In this document: positions 38,801 through 47,569 of the stretch, piece by piece
Numbering within the stretch: position 1 is the stretch's first letter
Layout: the number at the start of each line of letters is the position of its first letter
Source: Malurus cyaneus samueli
Lineage: Eukaryota > Chordata > Aves > Passeriformes > Maluridae
Length of the DNA stretch: 64,000 nt
Assembly: GCA_009741485.1 (NCBI GenBank)
Contig: VKON01000103.1
Location: 1,127,787-1,191,786, forward strand
Reading direction: 5' to 3'
The notes under the pieces: model-generated
Database searches by the model: none
What the model saw: only the letters and a program-made list of their open reading frames with translations
Told to the model about the DNA's origin: nothing
Translations under genes and position numbers: made by a program

Positions 38801-41800
38801 GGCCTCAAAGTCAAGGCACCCATGGCTGGACCTAATTAGTCATGGAAATAAAATGCTTTAAGCAATTCAACATCAATTCAGTGAATTTAGGCTGGCTAAC
38901 AACGTTAAGAATTCTCCTCTGTGTGCACGAGTAGATGGCATTGATTTCAGCAGTAATTGCCCAAAAAGACAATTTTAGAATCAAATTAGCAGTGAAATAA
39001 TTGTAGAAATTATACAGAGAGATTTGTTTGATTGGACAGTTGGAATAATGGCTGCAGAAATCTCTCTTACATTGTTGTAGCCTCAAGTTAATATTGTTGA
39101 AAATATGTAAAACTTTTTTCTTTGGGATGATTCCAGTTATCTGCATGACACTGAAAATATTGGATATATTAAAATATCTGATAAATTTTGAGTATTCCAC
39201 ATACTGTTATCCAGCAGCATTGATTTCTTTGGAATAAGGGTTTTTTTTTTTTCCCCCCTCAATTGTTGATTGTCTCCCTATTGCTAGTGCTAGGAGACAA
39301 TGGAGACAAAGAACAGTATTTATCTTTGTTCTATAATATTGTGACATTTAAACAGCGTAAATGGGAACTGTCAAATGGATATTTTGATATTGATGACAAC
39401 GATAGACTGGATTAGCAGAGAAAGGATTTGATTGATGATGGAACAAAAAGAAGATGGAATAATTAATGCCCAGGATTGAATTTTTATGGGCAATGAGCCA
39501 CTTTAAATTCATTTTATATTTCTATCAGACTAAATTTTTGATCTAGTGTTCTTAAATTTCAATGAGGCATTTGACTTTGTATCTCACATTTTGATAAATA
39601 ACACATAAAATTGATATGGTGCCTATGCAATAGATTTTAAAATCATTAAAATGAGCTGCAGTGCTTCTAATAGACTCACATGGGGACTGATTCTCAGCCT
39701 TAAACCCAAAGTTTTTATCAGGAAGGAGTCAAAACCATCTGATAAAAGCTCTCAGATGACAGCTGGGAAGGAAGGAAGGAACAATGGAGCAGCCCAGCAG
39801 ATGATGCAGGCAAGCACCAGACCACACATCTGGAAACAGAGGCTGGAGACCAACATGAAAGTATGAATTTTCTGAAATTCTGGATTGGTAATTCTGGAGA
39901 GGAACCACAGGAGGTGTAGAGTGCCTTTTCCCATGTCCATAATGCAGAGCTGGATCCAGGGAAGGATTCATGCCCCAAATGCTCACAGCCCTCACTTCTC
40001 CTTTGGCAGTGAGAACACTGACCTGTGCACTTCCAGATGTGCATTTTGTGATGTTTTTTGGGAAATTTTGGGAGCTGAGAGGCACTGAGTCAGTGCTCAG
40101 GTATCTGCCATCCATCTGTGTGTGGGAGGTGGCGATTCAGCAGCTGGCACAGAGCACTCTGCGAGTTGTTCAATCACAATTCCAGCTGAGAGGAGCAGCC
40201 ACAGCACTGGAGGTGTCCCCATTGTTTGTGAAATCTTTGTTAATTAAGGTGAGACCTCACTGTGCTGCTGTTCAGCAAGCACAGGAAGGAATGGACCTTT
40301 CCCTGACAAGTTTATCGCTCAAAGAGGCTGCACAAGCGAGCCTAAAGAATGATTCAAAATGTAAAAGGGATATTTCATTGTTTCTGAGAACTTTATTTCC
40401 ACGGGCCCGCTGCTGCAGTGCCTCAATTAGCTGATTAATCTCGTCAGCAGCACAACCATGAGCAATGTGCCTTTTCCTCTGTTTTACCCAAACAGTGACA
40501 CAGGCATTGACTGGCTAAGAGAAGCTCCACCAACACCAGATCAGCTTTCAAATCTGTCTCTCTCTTCTTCTCCCATGGGAAATGGTTGCTTAAATTTCGC
40601 ATCTCTGGGTCACGAGTGAGTTCGACCTGGCTGGAGCATGGTAGGAGTCAGCCCCAAACTTCACATTCCCTCGTGTGATTTCTGGTACTTCACTTTTTCC
40701 TTTCTTGACAGATATGTTCAGTTTGGCTTGATTTTTGCCCTGGCCATTCTGTAGTCCTGATTATGGTGGACAGTGTAATTGTATTTTCAGCCTGAATTCA
40801 AGCAGTGCTCCCGGGAGTGATGGAGAAATTAATTATTAGCTCTGCACACCACTGTATGGTATGTACCCAACTGAAGAGGCATAAAATACTTCTAAAACCA
40901 CAAATAAAGCTTCTTATCTGATATTTAAGGACCTAATGATTCTGTACTTGATGGTTAAAGCATCCCAAGGCACCGACCAGCCCTTAACACAGAGACAACC
41001 AATCTCTCTGCTCCAAACACCTCGAAACCCAAACTTTGTCCTGCCAGGATCTCATTTCAAGGAGATCATTGCCCTTTGTGTTGAATTTTTGTTGAGGTCT
41101 AAGGAAATATTTTTGATCTCGGGGGTCAGGAAAATCTTGAGTTGTCTTCTGAAGCAGCAGCACCAGAGTAAAACTGGTTTTCCCCTCCATGCTCCTGGTT
41201 CCCTGCTTTGTCTTCGCACACTGCAGTGCCACATGTTGCACAAAAACCCAAAAGAAGAATGCAGCATTTATCCATGAATGTGTGCATAAATACAGATATA
41301 ATTTACCCAAAGAGGCAAACATTCCCTACGGAGGAAGCTGTAGTGAAAATGGTGCATGACAAGTGCTGTTCTCAGTGTTTCCTGTGTCACCCCTCAGATT
41401 CCACAGCAGTAGATCTGCCCTATGAACTGTACACGTTCCTGTAGTGATCACCAAAATCAGTAAAAACACATTTGCTTAAAAGAAGCCCAGGCCTACACGT
41501 AGACTGCTCTACATAAACATTCTTAGACACAAATTACCTTCTTGATTGGAAATCTGGCTCTTGTTTTGCTCCTGACTTCAATGGCAGGGAGCACTGCATG
41601 TGCTCTATCCCTCTGGAAGGCAGAGCTTTCCAGATTGACCCCCAATTTATGAACCTCAGCAATCATATCTATGATATAATATCTATCCATGATCAACACT
41701 GCACAGGAGCAGTAAAGTTTTATTTGCAATTGCAGCTGTAAAGCTCCAAGCTATCAAGTACAACAAATTATGTTTAGTATCCTAAGGTAACTACCCAATA

Positions 41801-43737
41801 ATCTAAATTTCCCAGGCAAAGCCCATCAATGGCAGCATTTTCCACTCTGTGTTGTGCACACTATGATCATGGCACTTTGCCAAGGCTTCTCACCTCTTTA
41901 TCTTTTTTTCCACGCTGTTGGCTATGAGATACCCACAAATGTTTTTTAACTCTATTGGATTTCCTCACTCACAAACGAGATCATGGCTGTGCATGGAAGA
42001 CATACAGATCTCAAGGGAAGGAACAGAATGTTAACACTTTTCATTCTACTCTTGAATCTCATCCTGGAGCATGAAGAGGTGTTGCATTGTCAGAAATACC
42101 TCAGCCTTTGCAGCTCAGCTCTGAGAGCCTGGCTACCTCCAGGTGAACACACATTTCTAACTGAGATGTGGTGCAAGAGTTCCTGTGAAATCCTGACTGG
42201 CTTGACAAGCAAAGGGGGAAAAATCAGCCATTCCTCTGATCATGGATGCGTTCATCTTAAATAAATCAGACTGTGGAATGTACATGCTCAGCACAAGTAA
42301 TGCAGGATGAGGCACTGTTCCACCAACCCACAACCTGCAAATGAGAAACCTCATTATGTTACGGCCATAAAACTGACATCAATGGCATAGCGTCACTGAA
42401 CATACACGTTCACAGCTTCCAAACATGGACTCACCTCCCTACTCCTTTCCTAAATCCATAGCATTAATGTACAGATATTTTAGCCTTTTTTAGCACAGCC
42501 TCAGAATTATATTTGGCATCTCTATCTGGCACATACAATAACTGCCAGCAACAGGAACCATTTCTGCATTGAGGTCACCGAGTATATCCACTGCTGTAAG
42601 GAGTCCGGAGAGCGCAGGACACCGCCTGACTCAAAAAGTCGAGGGAAATAGGAAAAATATAACCCAGAAATTGTCGGAGCTTTCAGCTGCATTTGACATG
42701 GAGCGCTTAGATTTCAGCAGAGCTTGCCCTCTCCTAACCCCTCCTTATCTTCCCCTCCTCCCCGCCACACACACACAGAATCGCTAGAATTGATCCTCAG
42801 GTTTAACAAAGGTTGTTCTCCGCAAGGAACAAGACCAAAGCCATGCATCCCGTCCCATAGGAAAAGCTGATATTTGTGCCACCGGGGCTGTCAAGGGGAA
42901 AGGCAGAAAACGCGAGCATCCCCTGCCCATAGAGGAGCCTGTGTTCCGCGAGCGGTGAAAAACGATGCGGCAGACAAAGAGAAGCGCCGGCTGCTCCCCG
43001 CTCCGGCGGCGCCGGCACCGGGCACATTCCGCGCTGGTGGATCGGGATCGGGCGGGTGATGCTGCTCGGCCCCGGCAGGTGATGCTGCTCGGCCCCGGCA
43101 GGTGATGCTGCCCGGCCCCGGCAGGTGATGCCCTCGGCCCCGGCAGGTGATGTGCCCGGCCCCGGCAGGTGATGCCCTCGGCCCCGGCAGGTGATGTGCC
43201 AGCCCCGGCAGGTGATGTGCCCAGCCCCGGCAGGTGATGTGCCCGGCCCCGGCAGGTGATGCTGCCGGCCCCGGCAGGTGATGTGCCCAGCCCCGGCAGG
43301 TGATGTGCCCGGCCCCGGCGGTGATGCCCTCGGCCCCGGCAGGTGATGCTGCCCAGCCCCGGCAGGTGATGTGCCCGGCCCCGGCAGGTGATGCTGCCCA
43401 GCCCCGGCAGGTGATGTGCCCGGCCCCGGCAGGTGATGTGCCCAGCCCCGGCAGGTGATGCCCTCGGCCCCGGCAGGTGATGCTGCCCAGCCCCGGCAGG
43501 TGATGCTGCCCAGCCCCGGCAGGTGATGCCCTCGGCCCCGGCAGGTGATGCTGCCCAGCACACGGAGCCGGAGCCTCTGCGGAGCCCGCGGGCAGGGCGG
43601 TGACAGCCCTGCGGTGACAGCCCCGCGCTCCGCCCGCGCCCCCGCCGCGCTGTTCTTTCCTTACCCTCCTGGGCCCGGGCGCTGGGCAGGACGGCGATGA
43701 TGACCGCGAGCAGCAGCGCGGCCGCGGCCGGGCCCGT
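2700..43737 (-). CDS. KIAA1549L: KIAA1549L, 5' and middle part (ten coding exons, continues left of window)
   Basis: This is a single-pass membrane protein of the KIAA1549/KIAA1549L family, whose biochemical function is not established. Read right to left, the order is: signal peptide, very long Ser/Thr/Pro-rich extracellular region, a folded juxtamembrane ectodomain, then a transmembrane helix followed by a basic stop-transfer segment. The cytoplasmic tail lies beyond the left edge. Assignment rests on protein resemblance to the paralogue KIAA1549 (for example the NNLW-transmembrane-DFKPDTV block) and on HIPK3 being the upstream neighbour, as in human. Exon joins run 43665>17252, 13316>12091, 11979>11363, 11144>10049, 9916>8736, 8616>7253, 7194>6245, 6094>5286 and 5115>2863. 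All keep phase with GT-AG ends. Oddities are the missing ATG and the damaged large exon. The locus could be a working gene with assembly indels or one in decay. Confidence 0.85.
2864..5114. other. KIAA1549L intron 9
   Basis: AT-rich, with short homopolymers only. No exon, RNA gene or clear repeat was seen. Confidence 0.6.
5115..5286 (-). CDS. KIAA1549L: KIAA1549L exon 9, juxtamembrane ectodomain
   Basis: The exon encodes MVKIQRIPGPKEPAELTYY, then LYNGKPLLGTAAAKILSTV, then QRMALTLGYVIQVQAD. It parallels the KIAA1549 block that ends LGYRIQGVIAQ just before the membrane. Acceptor TTTAAAG and donor GATC|GTAAGA flank 172 bp, leaving one base to complete Asp/Pro at the join to exon 10. The leading Met codon is internal and is not a start. 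Confidence 0.88.
5287..6093. other. KIAA1549L intron 8
   Basis: Contains a short AAAT repeat at about 5308-5325 near the acceptor of exon 9. Nothing else is seen. Confidence 0.6.
6094..6245 (-). CDS. KIAA1549L: KIAA1549L exon 8, ectodomain with basic processing-like site
   Basis: The exon encodes VIQGVDMALLGLNNQSF, then a helix-like MEQRLAPLFMM, then GRRFKRATTVGSYTVQ. RFKR followed by Ala-Thr fits the furin-type consensus R-x-K/R-R. The paralogue has a comparable RxxR-AT at the same place, from memory. The acceptor is good. The donor reads CAG|GTGCTC, which is weaker than its neighbours, but phase into exon 9 is exact. Confidence 0.87.
6246..7193. other. KIAA1549L intron 7
   Basis: AT-rich sequence. 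Nothing recognisable is seen. Confidence 0.6.
7194..7253 (-). CDS. KIAA1549L: KIAA1549L exon 7 (60 bp)
   Basis: This small exon encodes SLEYPNLDVSESTRDYWVIT across its split codons. It corresponds to the PFQYPQLNLSQ region of KIAA1549. It takes two bases to complete Ser from exon 6 and leaves one base (G) for exon 8. The acceptor is AAAG after an A-rich tract, and the donor is CAG|GTACTT. The phase closure on both sides is the main support. Confidence 0.82.
7254..8615. other. KIAA1549L intron 6
   Basis: Includes an AAAT/ATAAATA repeat near 7483-7508. The open frames of about 115 codons at 7833-8180 are not supported by homology. Confidence 0.6.
8616..8736 (-). CDS. KIAA1549L: KIAA1549L exon 6, ectodomain (5' edge uncertain)
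   Basis: The 3' half is clear: SAELVGFYLTYPPLTIAE, then donor GAAT|GTAAGT. It matches the KIAA1549 segment ending GYPVLQIAE. The chosen acceptor (ACCAG before 8736) is the one that keeps phase 0 from exon 5, giving 40 codons plus one base and starting FNYKYKLLIPTSISIF. Its pyrimidine tract is poor. In KIAA1549, as I recall it, the matching stretch is about 20 residues longer. A CpG-bearing insertion-like segment begins only about 18 bp upstream of the acceptor, so the 5' part of this exon may have been lost or displaced. Confidence 0.62.
8754..8910 (+). other. CpG-bearing insertion-like segment with a short open frame
   Basis: This segment has many CpGs (for example CTCGAGTACCGAGCGG and CTCGGTCCTCG) in an otherwise AT-rich, CpG-poor intron. 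On the plus strand a 63-codon frame starting at 8751 (GTG or ATG variants) runs through it, including SDMLEYRAETKRAGIIQYLL. On the minus strand every frame is stopped. I do not recognise the product. It may be a fragment of a recent mobile element. It abuts the hairpin at 8911-9023. Confidence 0.45.
8911..9023. repeat. near-perfect inverted repeat, about 50-bp arms and 14-nt loop
   Basis: Left arm 8911-8960 and right arm 8975-9023 are reverse complements, with the loop GCTGATTAAGAAGG. The inner 38 bp match except for three single-base length differences (AAAAGC versus AAAGC, ACCT versus ACCCT, ATGAAC versus ATGGAAC). It could be a hairpin-forming MITE end, a template-switch inversion or an assembly fold-back. 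Confidence 0.85.
9024..9915. other. rest of KIAA1549L intron 5
   Basis: Upstream of the hairpin the intron is AT-rich and ends with the AAAATAC repeat. A 125-codon minus frame (9288-9665) has no recognisable family. Confidence 0.55.
9803..9877. repeat. AAAATAC simple repeat
   Basis: Repeated AAAATACAA units lie about 40 bp downstream of the donor at 9916 (minus strand). Confidence 0.85.
9916..10049 (-). CDS. KIAA1549L: KIAA1549L exon 5, ectodomain
   Basis: This 134-bp exon completes the split codon left by the 11144 donor, giving LKT-ELQFVGQTDNIQSC, and ends NTSNNLTVQ at a codon boundary. Its middle, CKFVQTMEQRLQRAFQDAE, is a predicted amphipathic helix. Two sequons (NTS and NLT) lie near the end. 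Acceptor TTTTCCAG and donor CAG|GTACAG are good. Confidence 0.88.
10881..10978. repeat. 52-bp tandem duplication in an LTR-like context
   Basis: GGAATCCTAGATAGATATGC at 10881 recurs as GGAATCTAGATAGATTGC at 10933. Each is followed by CCTGAAC-CTATAAA-CTTG. Just downstream a CTATAAAAC box and, about 100 nt later, ATTAAA are seen (about 10960-11080). This resembles the promoter and poly(A) part of an LTR. It lies directly 3' of the exon at 11144-11363. The LTR identity is weak. Confidence 0.5.
11144..11363 (-). CDS. KIAA1549L: KIAA1549L exon 4, ectodomain
   Basis: This 220-bp exon starts in phase 0 with VEILEQSSNLTVGYYVTRG and ends PADHFQLKT plus one base. It contains two glycosylation sequons (NLT and NAT). 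Acceptor TTTTAG and donor ACGG|GTGAGT are good. The alternating hydrophobic pattern fits an alpha/beta extracellular module of the SEA-like kind seen in this family, which is an inference from pattern only. Confidence 0.88.
11391..11467. repeat. ATTATTTTTTC simple repeat
   Basis: Imperfect repeats of TTCATTATTTTTT lie about 30 bp upstream (minus strand) of the acceptor at 11363. On the minus strand they are A-rich (AAAAAATAATGA). Confidence 0.85.
11514..11930 (-). mobile_element. 417-bp insertion flanked by 9-bp direct repeats, LTR-like
   Basis: The direct repeat ACCCTATGT occurs at 11505-11513 and again at 11931-11939, bracketing the segment. Read on the minus strand, the insert begins TGTGGGGG and has a CCAAT motif, then GGATAAAAG and, about 20 nt later, AATAAAGTCC with a pyrimidine-rich tail. 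This is the order seen in retroviral LTRs. The 9-bp duplication is long for an LTR, so a retrotransposed or DNA-element origin is also possible. No protein-coding capacity is visible. Confidence 0.55.
11979..12091 (-). CDS. KIAA1549L: KIAA1549L exon 3, start of folded ectodomain
   Basis: Acceptor CCCCACAG and donor CAG|GTAAGC are both strong. The exon opens with two bases completing Val, then encodes LFLSTRRMMISNAFRESV followed by a helical RKGLNQVLRQAF segment and an N-x-S sequon (NVS). It ends at a codon boundary. This is the beginning of the conserved region shared with KIAA1549. A 417-bp insertion ends about 40 bp beyond the donor. Confidence 0.88.
12092..13315. other. KIAA1549L intron 2
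   Basis: No exon or clear repeat is seen between the giant exon and exon 3. Confidence 0.6.
13316..17252 (-). CDS. KIAA1549L: KIAA1549L giant Ser/Thr/Pro-rich exon, frame-disrupted
   Basis: The acceptor (TTTTTTACAG before 17252) and donor (ACAG|GTATG after 13316) are good and in phase with their neighbours. The content is mucin-like: rich in Ser, Thr and Pro, with a nine-Ser run from a TCA/TCC triplet repeat near 16757-16785. One well-formed segment (about 14470-14995) contains CHACSIGDAAITCFHDN and reads like constrained protein. The frame changes repeatedly. Usable segments are about 17252-16870, 16867-16540, 15924-15640, 15634-15380, 15381-15127, 14995-14470, 14518-14230 and 14230-13316. 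The last is cut by a TAG at 14117-14115. One shift falls in an A8 run at about 14480. This is either real decay of a weakly constrained region or a cluster of assembly indels. The 3' end encodes LECRLSASMMLKT and joins the exon at 12091. Confidence 0.7.
15864..16396. repeat. tandem repeat inside the giant KIAA1549L exon (two dimers plus a partial copy)
   Basis: Copies start at 15864, 16004, 16118, 16258 and 16368, marked by CAGTCAGTGCTG. Spacing is 140, 114, 140 and 110 bp. Long and short copies alternate. The short ones lack about 26-30 bp around CCACAGGATGGAGGACTG. Copy 2 and the partial copy 5 share GCCCTGAATGG where copies 1, 3 and 4 have GTGAAAGG. This indicates duplication of a dimer of about 252 bp. 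The unit lengths are not all multiples of three, so the frame differs between copies. Confidence 0.9.
21007..21050. repeat. perfect 22-bp tandem duplication
   Basis: AGGCTGCTTTAGTACCCCGC plus TT is present twice without mismatch, which points to a recent event or an assembly duplicate. Confidence 0.9.
23109..23170. repeat. 33-bp tandem duplication
   Basis: AATAATCAGAAAATATTTGT followed by GATGATTT occurs at 23109 and 23142. Confidence 0.85.
27036..27096. repeat. 19-bp tandem repeat, three copies
   Basis: ATTGAAATATTCCAGAAAT is repeated at 27036, 27055 and 27074. Confidence 0.9.
35953..36346. mobile_element. LTR-like element, copy 1 (about 394 bp)
   Basis: The element starts TGATGCCTTAGG and ends GAGGCATCA, so the ends are TG...CA and short inverted repeats. 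It is over 90 percent identical by eye to the copy at 55704-56091, in the same orientation. It carries an ATTAAA hexamer followed by a pyrimidine-rich stretch near its 3' part. No clear target-site duplication was seen. It lies in KIAA1549L intron 1. It is probably a solo LTR of an endogenous retrovirus; a short terminal-inverted-repeat element is the alternative. Confidence 0.6.
36347..43049. other. KIAA1549L intron 1, proximal part
   Basis: Contains an A18 tract (36881-36900), the decamer repeat at 37011, and A-rich runs at 38751-38782. The rest is unremarkable AT-rich sequence until the CpG island begins at about 42950. Confidence 0.55.
37011..37062. repeat. decamer repeat GGATATTCCA, five copies
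   Basis: Five tandem decamers, one with a single substitution (GGATATTTCA). An adenine-rich tract lies about 100 bp to the left (36881-36916). Confidence 0.88.
43050..43557. repeat. GC-rich minisatellite, 20-23 bp unit, about 23 copies
   Basis: Units read GGCCCCGGCAGGTGATG on the plus strand, followed by one of three spacers (CTGCC, TGCCC or CCCTC). Twenty-one copies have an intact CAGGTGATG, and two are degenerate (about 43051 and 43319). The array starts about 110 bp inside intron 1 from the exon-1 donor. Each unit carries the E-box CAGGTG/CACCTG. The three spacer types alternate, which suggests local copying of multi-unit blocks. Confidence 0.93.
43665..43737 (-). CDS. KIAA1549L: KIAA1549L signal-peptide exon (exon 1, start codon unclear)
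   Basis: The exon encodes an Ala/Leu-rich hydrophobic stretch ending LPSARA-QEG, a typical cleavable signal peptide with the likely cut after ARA. The donor at 43664-43663 reads AGG|GTAAGG. It leaves one base (G), which joins the GT opening the exon at 17252 to give Gly and enter the only open frame there. No ATG exists in this frame between the in-frame TGA at 43866-43864 and the hydrophobic core. The codon at 43737-43735 is ACG in a good context (G at -3 and G at +4), exactly where an initiator Met would be expected. I chose it as a provisional start. Alternatives are a base error, a polymorphism or a non-AUG start. Confidence 0.6.
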
Positions 43738-44450
43738 TGCTCCTCTTCGGGAGCCGGGAGCTGCGCGGGGGCGCTGGGCCGGGCCCGTGCCTCGGGCCCC
43801 GGGAGCGCCCCGCTCGCCCGCCCGGCCCCGCCGCCAATCCCCGCTCGGGGGGCTCGCTCGGCCTCAGCGGGCAGCGCTGCCCATCGCCGGCCGGGTCCAG
43901 AGCGGCGGCTCCGCAGGCGGGCGGCGGCCGAGGGGCGGAGCGGGGGTCCCGTCCGCCCCGCGGTTCTGCCCCGCCGCCGGGGGCCGGGGCTGCTCAGCGG
44001 CGGTGCGGCTCCTCGGGCTCCCGCCGCGGAACGGAGCTTCATCCACAAAGGGCTCTGGGCGCCGCTGCCGGCCCCGCTCTCCGCCTCCGAGCGCGGGAGG
44101 CGGAGGCGGGGGCGGCGCTGCCCGGGCCGTGGGACCCCTCCGCCGCCCCCCGAGCTCCGCGGGGCCGGGGCAGCAGCGGGGAGCGGCAGCGGGGGCGGTG
44201 AGTTCGGACCGAACCCCTCCAGCTGTGCCCCACAGCGGCTCTCGGGCACCCGCCACCTCCCGCATTTTTGGGAGCGATCGCGCTATCTTTGCGTGTAAAC
44301 GGAGGTTCGTCTTTGTGCCCCCTGGCGAGGCTGAAAGTTCCGCTGTGCTCGCTGCGGGAAGCGGTCACTGATAGCTGTGTCCCGACCTGGAAGCCGCCGG
44401 GCCGGGACATCTCCAGAGATGTCCCACGTTATCCCAGGCACCAGCCAGCA

Positions 44451-47400
44451 CCGCCTCTTGACACAGCGATGATCAGCGCTGGGGGCATTCCTGCAGGTGC
44501 ACAAGCGGCTCAGAGAATAAAGGGGTTCGAGGGTGACCAAAGTGGCAGCGGCACCCCAAGAACCCGCTGTGCCAACACGGGAAGGGCTCCTCCGGTCACC
44601 CCGCCCAGCCTGGGATGGGGCTCAGCACTCCAGGAGAAAGGGAAGCTCCCAAAGACAGAGGTTTCTCTCTGGTTTGCTTTAAGGGGCACCAACCAGCACA
44701 TGAAATGTGTTGTGGGAAGCAGAGGGGTGAGCCCAGCAGCTGCCTCAGTGTCAGTCACACCCAGTACTGGGGCAGGTAATTCAGTGTTTTCTCCAAGTCC
44801 TTTTTTCAGCAGAAGCGATGTGAATTCTTTCTTGGGTATCATCTCTTCCATGGAGCTACATCGATGAATTCTTTTAGCTCCCAGATCATGCCTGTGAGCA
44901 ACAAACAGCCCATGATGATGGGATGCAAAGGTGGATTTGGGACACCACACTCTCCAGGACACCCCGAGCTAATCCTGAAAAGCTGCAGCGCTTCTCACTC
45001 GCAGGAAAGCTGCCAATAATTCTACCCTGCGATGTAGTTACAATGCTGAGAAATTCTTCCAAGCCAGGTTTGAGGTTTGCAAGCCTCAGCACGGGCCAGC
45101 CGCAGCTCGACACGCCGGTCCCAAAGCTGTGACAACCCACAATTACACATTTGTGTGACTGGCTCCCGGTGTCACCAACACTATTATGTTGTCCTGTTTT
45201 TGACGTTTTACTTTTCCCCCACCCAAATCACTAATCCGTTCCGTGCAAAATGAGCTTCCCCTTGATGACTCCAAGCGATTATCCAGAGCAAAGATGGCAG
45301 TTTATGATTATTTTAGTGAAATGGAGCTTGCTCATCACTCTACTTAATCCAGGACCAGCACATTTAGTGCAGGGCCCTCTGCTGGCACCATCAGGGAGCC
45401 CTGAACAAATCCCATTTCATCAGTTTAATATTTTTCTAGGTTTTGTTATAATTCAACTTTGTAATAGAGCCATCAATAAGCTAATTTTGACAGCACTTTT
45501 TCCTCAGTCGAGCTCTTAAACATTATAGTTTTCTCTTAGTTTGCCATTACAAAGTGCATTTGTGTATGTATTACATATAAAATGCAAGTAAGATTGTTAT
45601 TTCAAAGGATTTTAAAAACGTGTATTTTCCAGAGTGATGACTGGATCTTTTACAGCTAGTGAAAAATCACTGGGGTTTTACTAAGTAACTGTAGCTAGCT
45701 ACTTCCTAAACTTAACTTTACTAATCCTGTTTGGTTTGGAGTTTTTCCAGATCCAAAACCGCTTTGATTCCTCTTTGCAAGAGAACAGTTGGGATTTTTC
45801 ATTTTGGTGAATGTCTCACTCTCCAGATACAGCCATAGAATGGAGTCCAGGCTGGAACAGGGTAAAGCAGGGAGAGCTCCTAACCTGCCATTTCAGGGGG
45901 TAGGAGAAGAATCCATTCCAATGCGTATTTCAGCCTCTCAGCAGAAACCTTATCATTCTAGCAAAGAATACTCAGTGCTCTTCCTCAGGACAAGAACAGG
46001 TAGAATTATCTGAATCAGCTCAGAGCACATACCCATCCCTCCCAAGAGAGAAAATGAAACTTCCTTCCTACAGGTAAAGGCAGGAAGATATAATTAACAT
46101 TAATCACCATCAAACCCTATCCATGGCCTAATGAGCCTTCCTGCACAGCAGGACATCACATCAGTCATTTCACAGTGTGGGAAGAGGCAGGAGGGGTACA
46201 GCTTTCCTCTGGTGTTCCCAAAGCTCTGCACTGCTCCAAACACCTCCTCCTGAACATCATGGGCTCACAGGGGAGTTACACTCTGGGAGTGGGGAGCAGC
46301 ACTTTCAGAACCCTCCCAAAACCTCGACTGATGCTGCTCTGGTCCATAGCAGGAGCTGCAGGGATGAATTGACTCCACCATCTCCATCAAGACTGCTCCT
46401 CTGCTGCCTTCCAGAGACTGGGAGCTAATTCATTGAGAAAACACAGCACCACCCTGAATCCATTTGTCCTGCTATAGATCTGAGCTGTGTGACAGCCCCA
46501 TTGACTCTGGAAGCTTTTCCTTGAATCAATCTGCAGTACAAACCTGTTCTTTGCATTTGGTGATGGGGAAATACCCAATTTTAAACCTAAAACGCCATCC
46601 TTTAGCCATCCTAAAGGCAGTTAAGAGATGATCTACTCATAATTACCTACCCTAGTCCACTCCTTCCACAGGACAGCTGGACATCATTACTAACAGAAAA
46701 TAAGAACAGAAAGGATTTCACAGGCAGAGTATTCCCTTTGAAAGGCTCAGGCTGACTTTTCTCGTTTGTTAGACGTGTCCAGAAGTGAGAGAGTAAAATA
46801 CACCAAGGCAGTAGCCCTGTCTGCCATGGGAAAATTGATAGATACCAACGTGCATTTAAAAGGCTCATTGTGAAGAAGGGAAAAGCAGCAGCTTTCAAAG
46901 CAAGAGGTGTTTGTAGAACTTGGACAGATGTGTTTACACATCACCTGAGACACAGAGCTGCAGGAAAAGCTTTGCAGACACAGTGACCAACATGCACTGA
47001 AGAGTGAGTGCCGGGACAGATCCTTATATTTAAAACATTAAAGCTTTCTCTCAATTCTGCAATATTTTTGTATCAAAAACCATACTGCGCTGTCATTTCA
47101 GCCTTTTCCATTTCATTTCTGAAACCATCCTCCCCCACAATCACCCTTCCACACAGCTCCCAAACCACCGGGCTCCAGCAAGCACTGCACCCCATGGCAG
47201 AGTGAGCACATTTGGCTGAAAACAGCAATTTTGTCCCAATTGTGCCTTCCATGGACATTCCAGGTGGCAGCAGAACACCTTCCTGCTGGCCAGGCAGCAG
47301 TTGGTACCAGTTTGGCACAAAGCTCAGCAGCAGTGAGGTGTCTGCTGGCATCTGGGCCAGATAAACCTTCCTCTAAGGCTGTGAAAGTGGGTCATTCAGA

Positions 47401-47569
47401 ACAAAGTGCCTTCGAGGTGTGGCTACACTAAATTAGCCTCCCAAGATTTGCTGAAGCGAGACCTGAAAGCTAATAAAATTCAAAATTTCAAAAAGCAGCT
47501 CAGTCGAATGTTTACACCAGAATTTTTAGAGCCCTCACAGTGAAATTTCATTATATTCTTTGCTTTTAT
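44451..47569. other. intergenic spacer between the KIAA1549L promoter and the HIPK3 3' end
   Basis: About 3.1 kb. A 199-codon plus-strand frame (44268-44867) overlaps the CpG island edge but resembles no known protein. Nothing else is recognised. Confidence 0.5.

Larger units (their letters stand above)
42950..44450. promoter_or_regulatory. KIAA1549L: CpG island and promoter/5' UTR region of KIAA1549L
   Basis: This is the only long GC- and CpG-dense block in the window. It covers the signal-peptide exon and about 700 bp upstream of it. G-rich runs with Sp1-type GGGCGG boxes are present (for example 44095-44116 on the plus strand). No TATA box is evident. Transcription of KIAA1549L to the left most likely starts in 43.8-44.4 kb. 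The long open frames on both strands here come from GC richness. Confidence 0.75.

Noticed and set aside
39970..40434. Plus-strand frame of 154 codons in intron 1
   Set aside because: No similarity to known proteins, no splice or codon-bias support. It is consistent with chance.
42784..43563. Long minus-strand frames of 250 and 452 codons across the minisatellite
   Set aside because: They are open in more than one frame because the GC-rich repeat lacks stops. They run through the exon-1 donor, and frame 44249 does not join to any open frame in exon 2.
43697..44867. Plus-strand frames of 224, 154 and 199 codons in the CpG island
   Set aside because: Composition-driven open frames opposite the first exon and promoter. 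No family resemblance or splice context.
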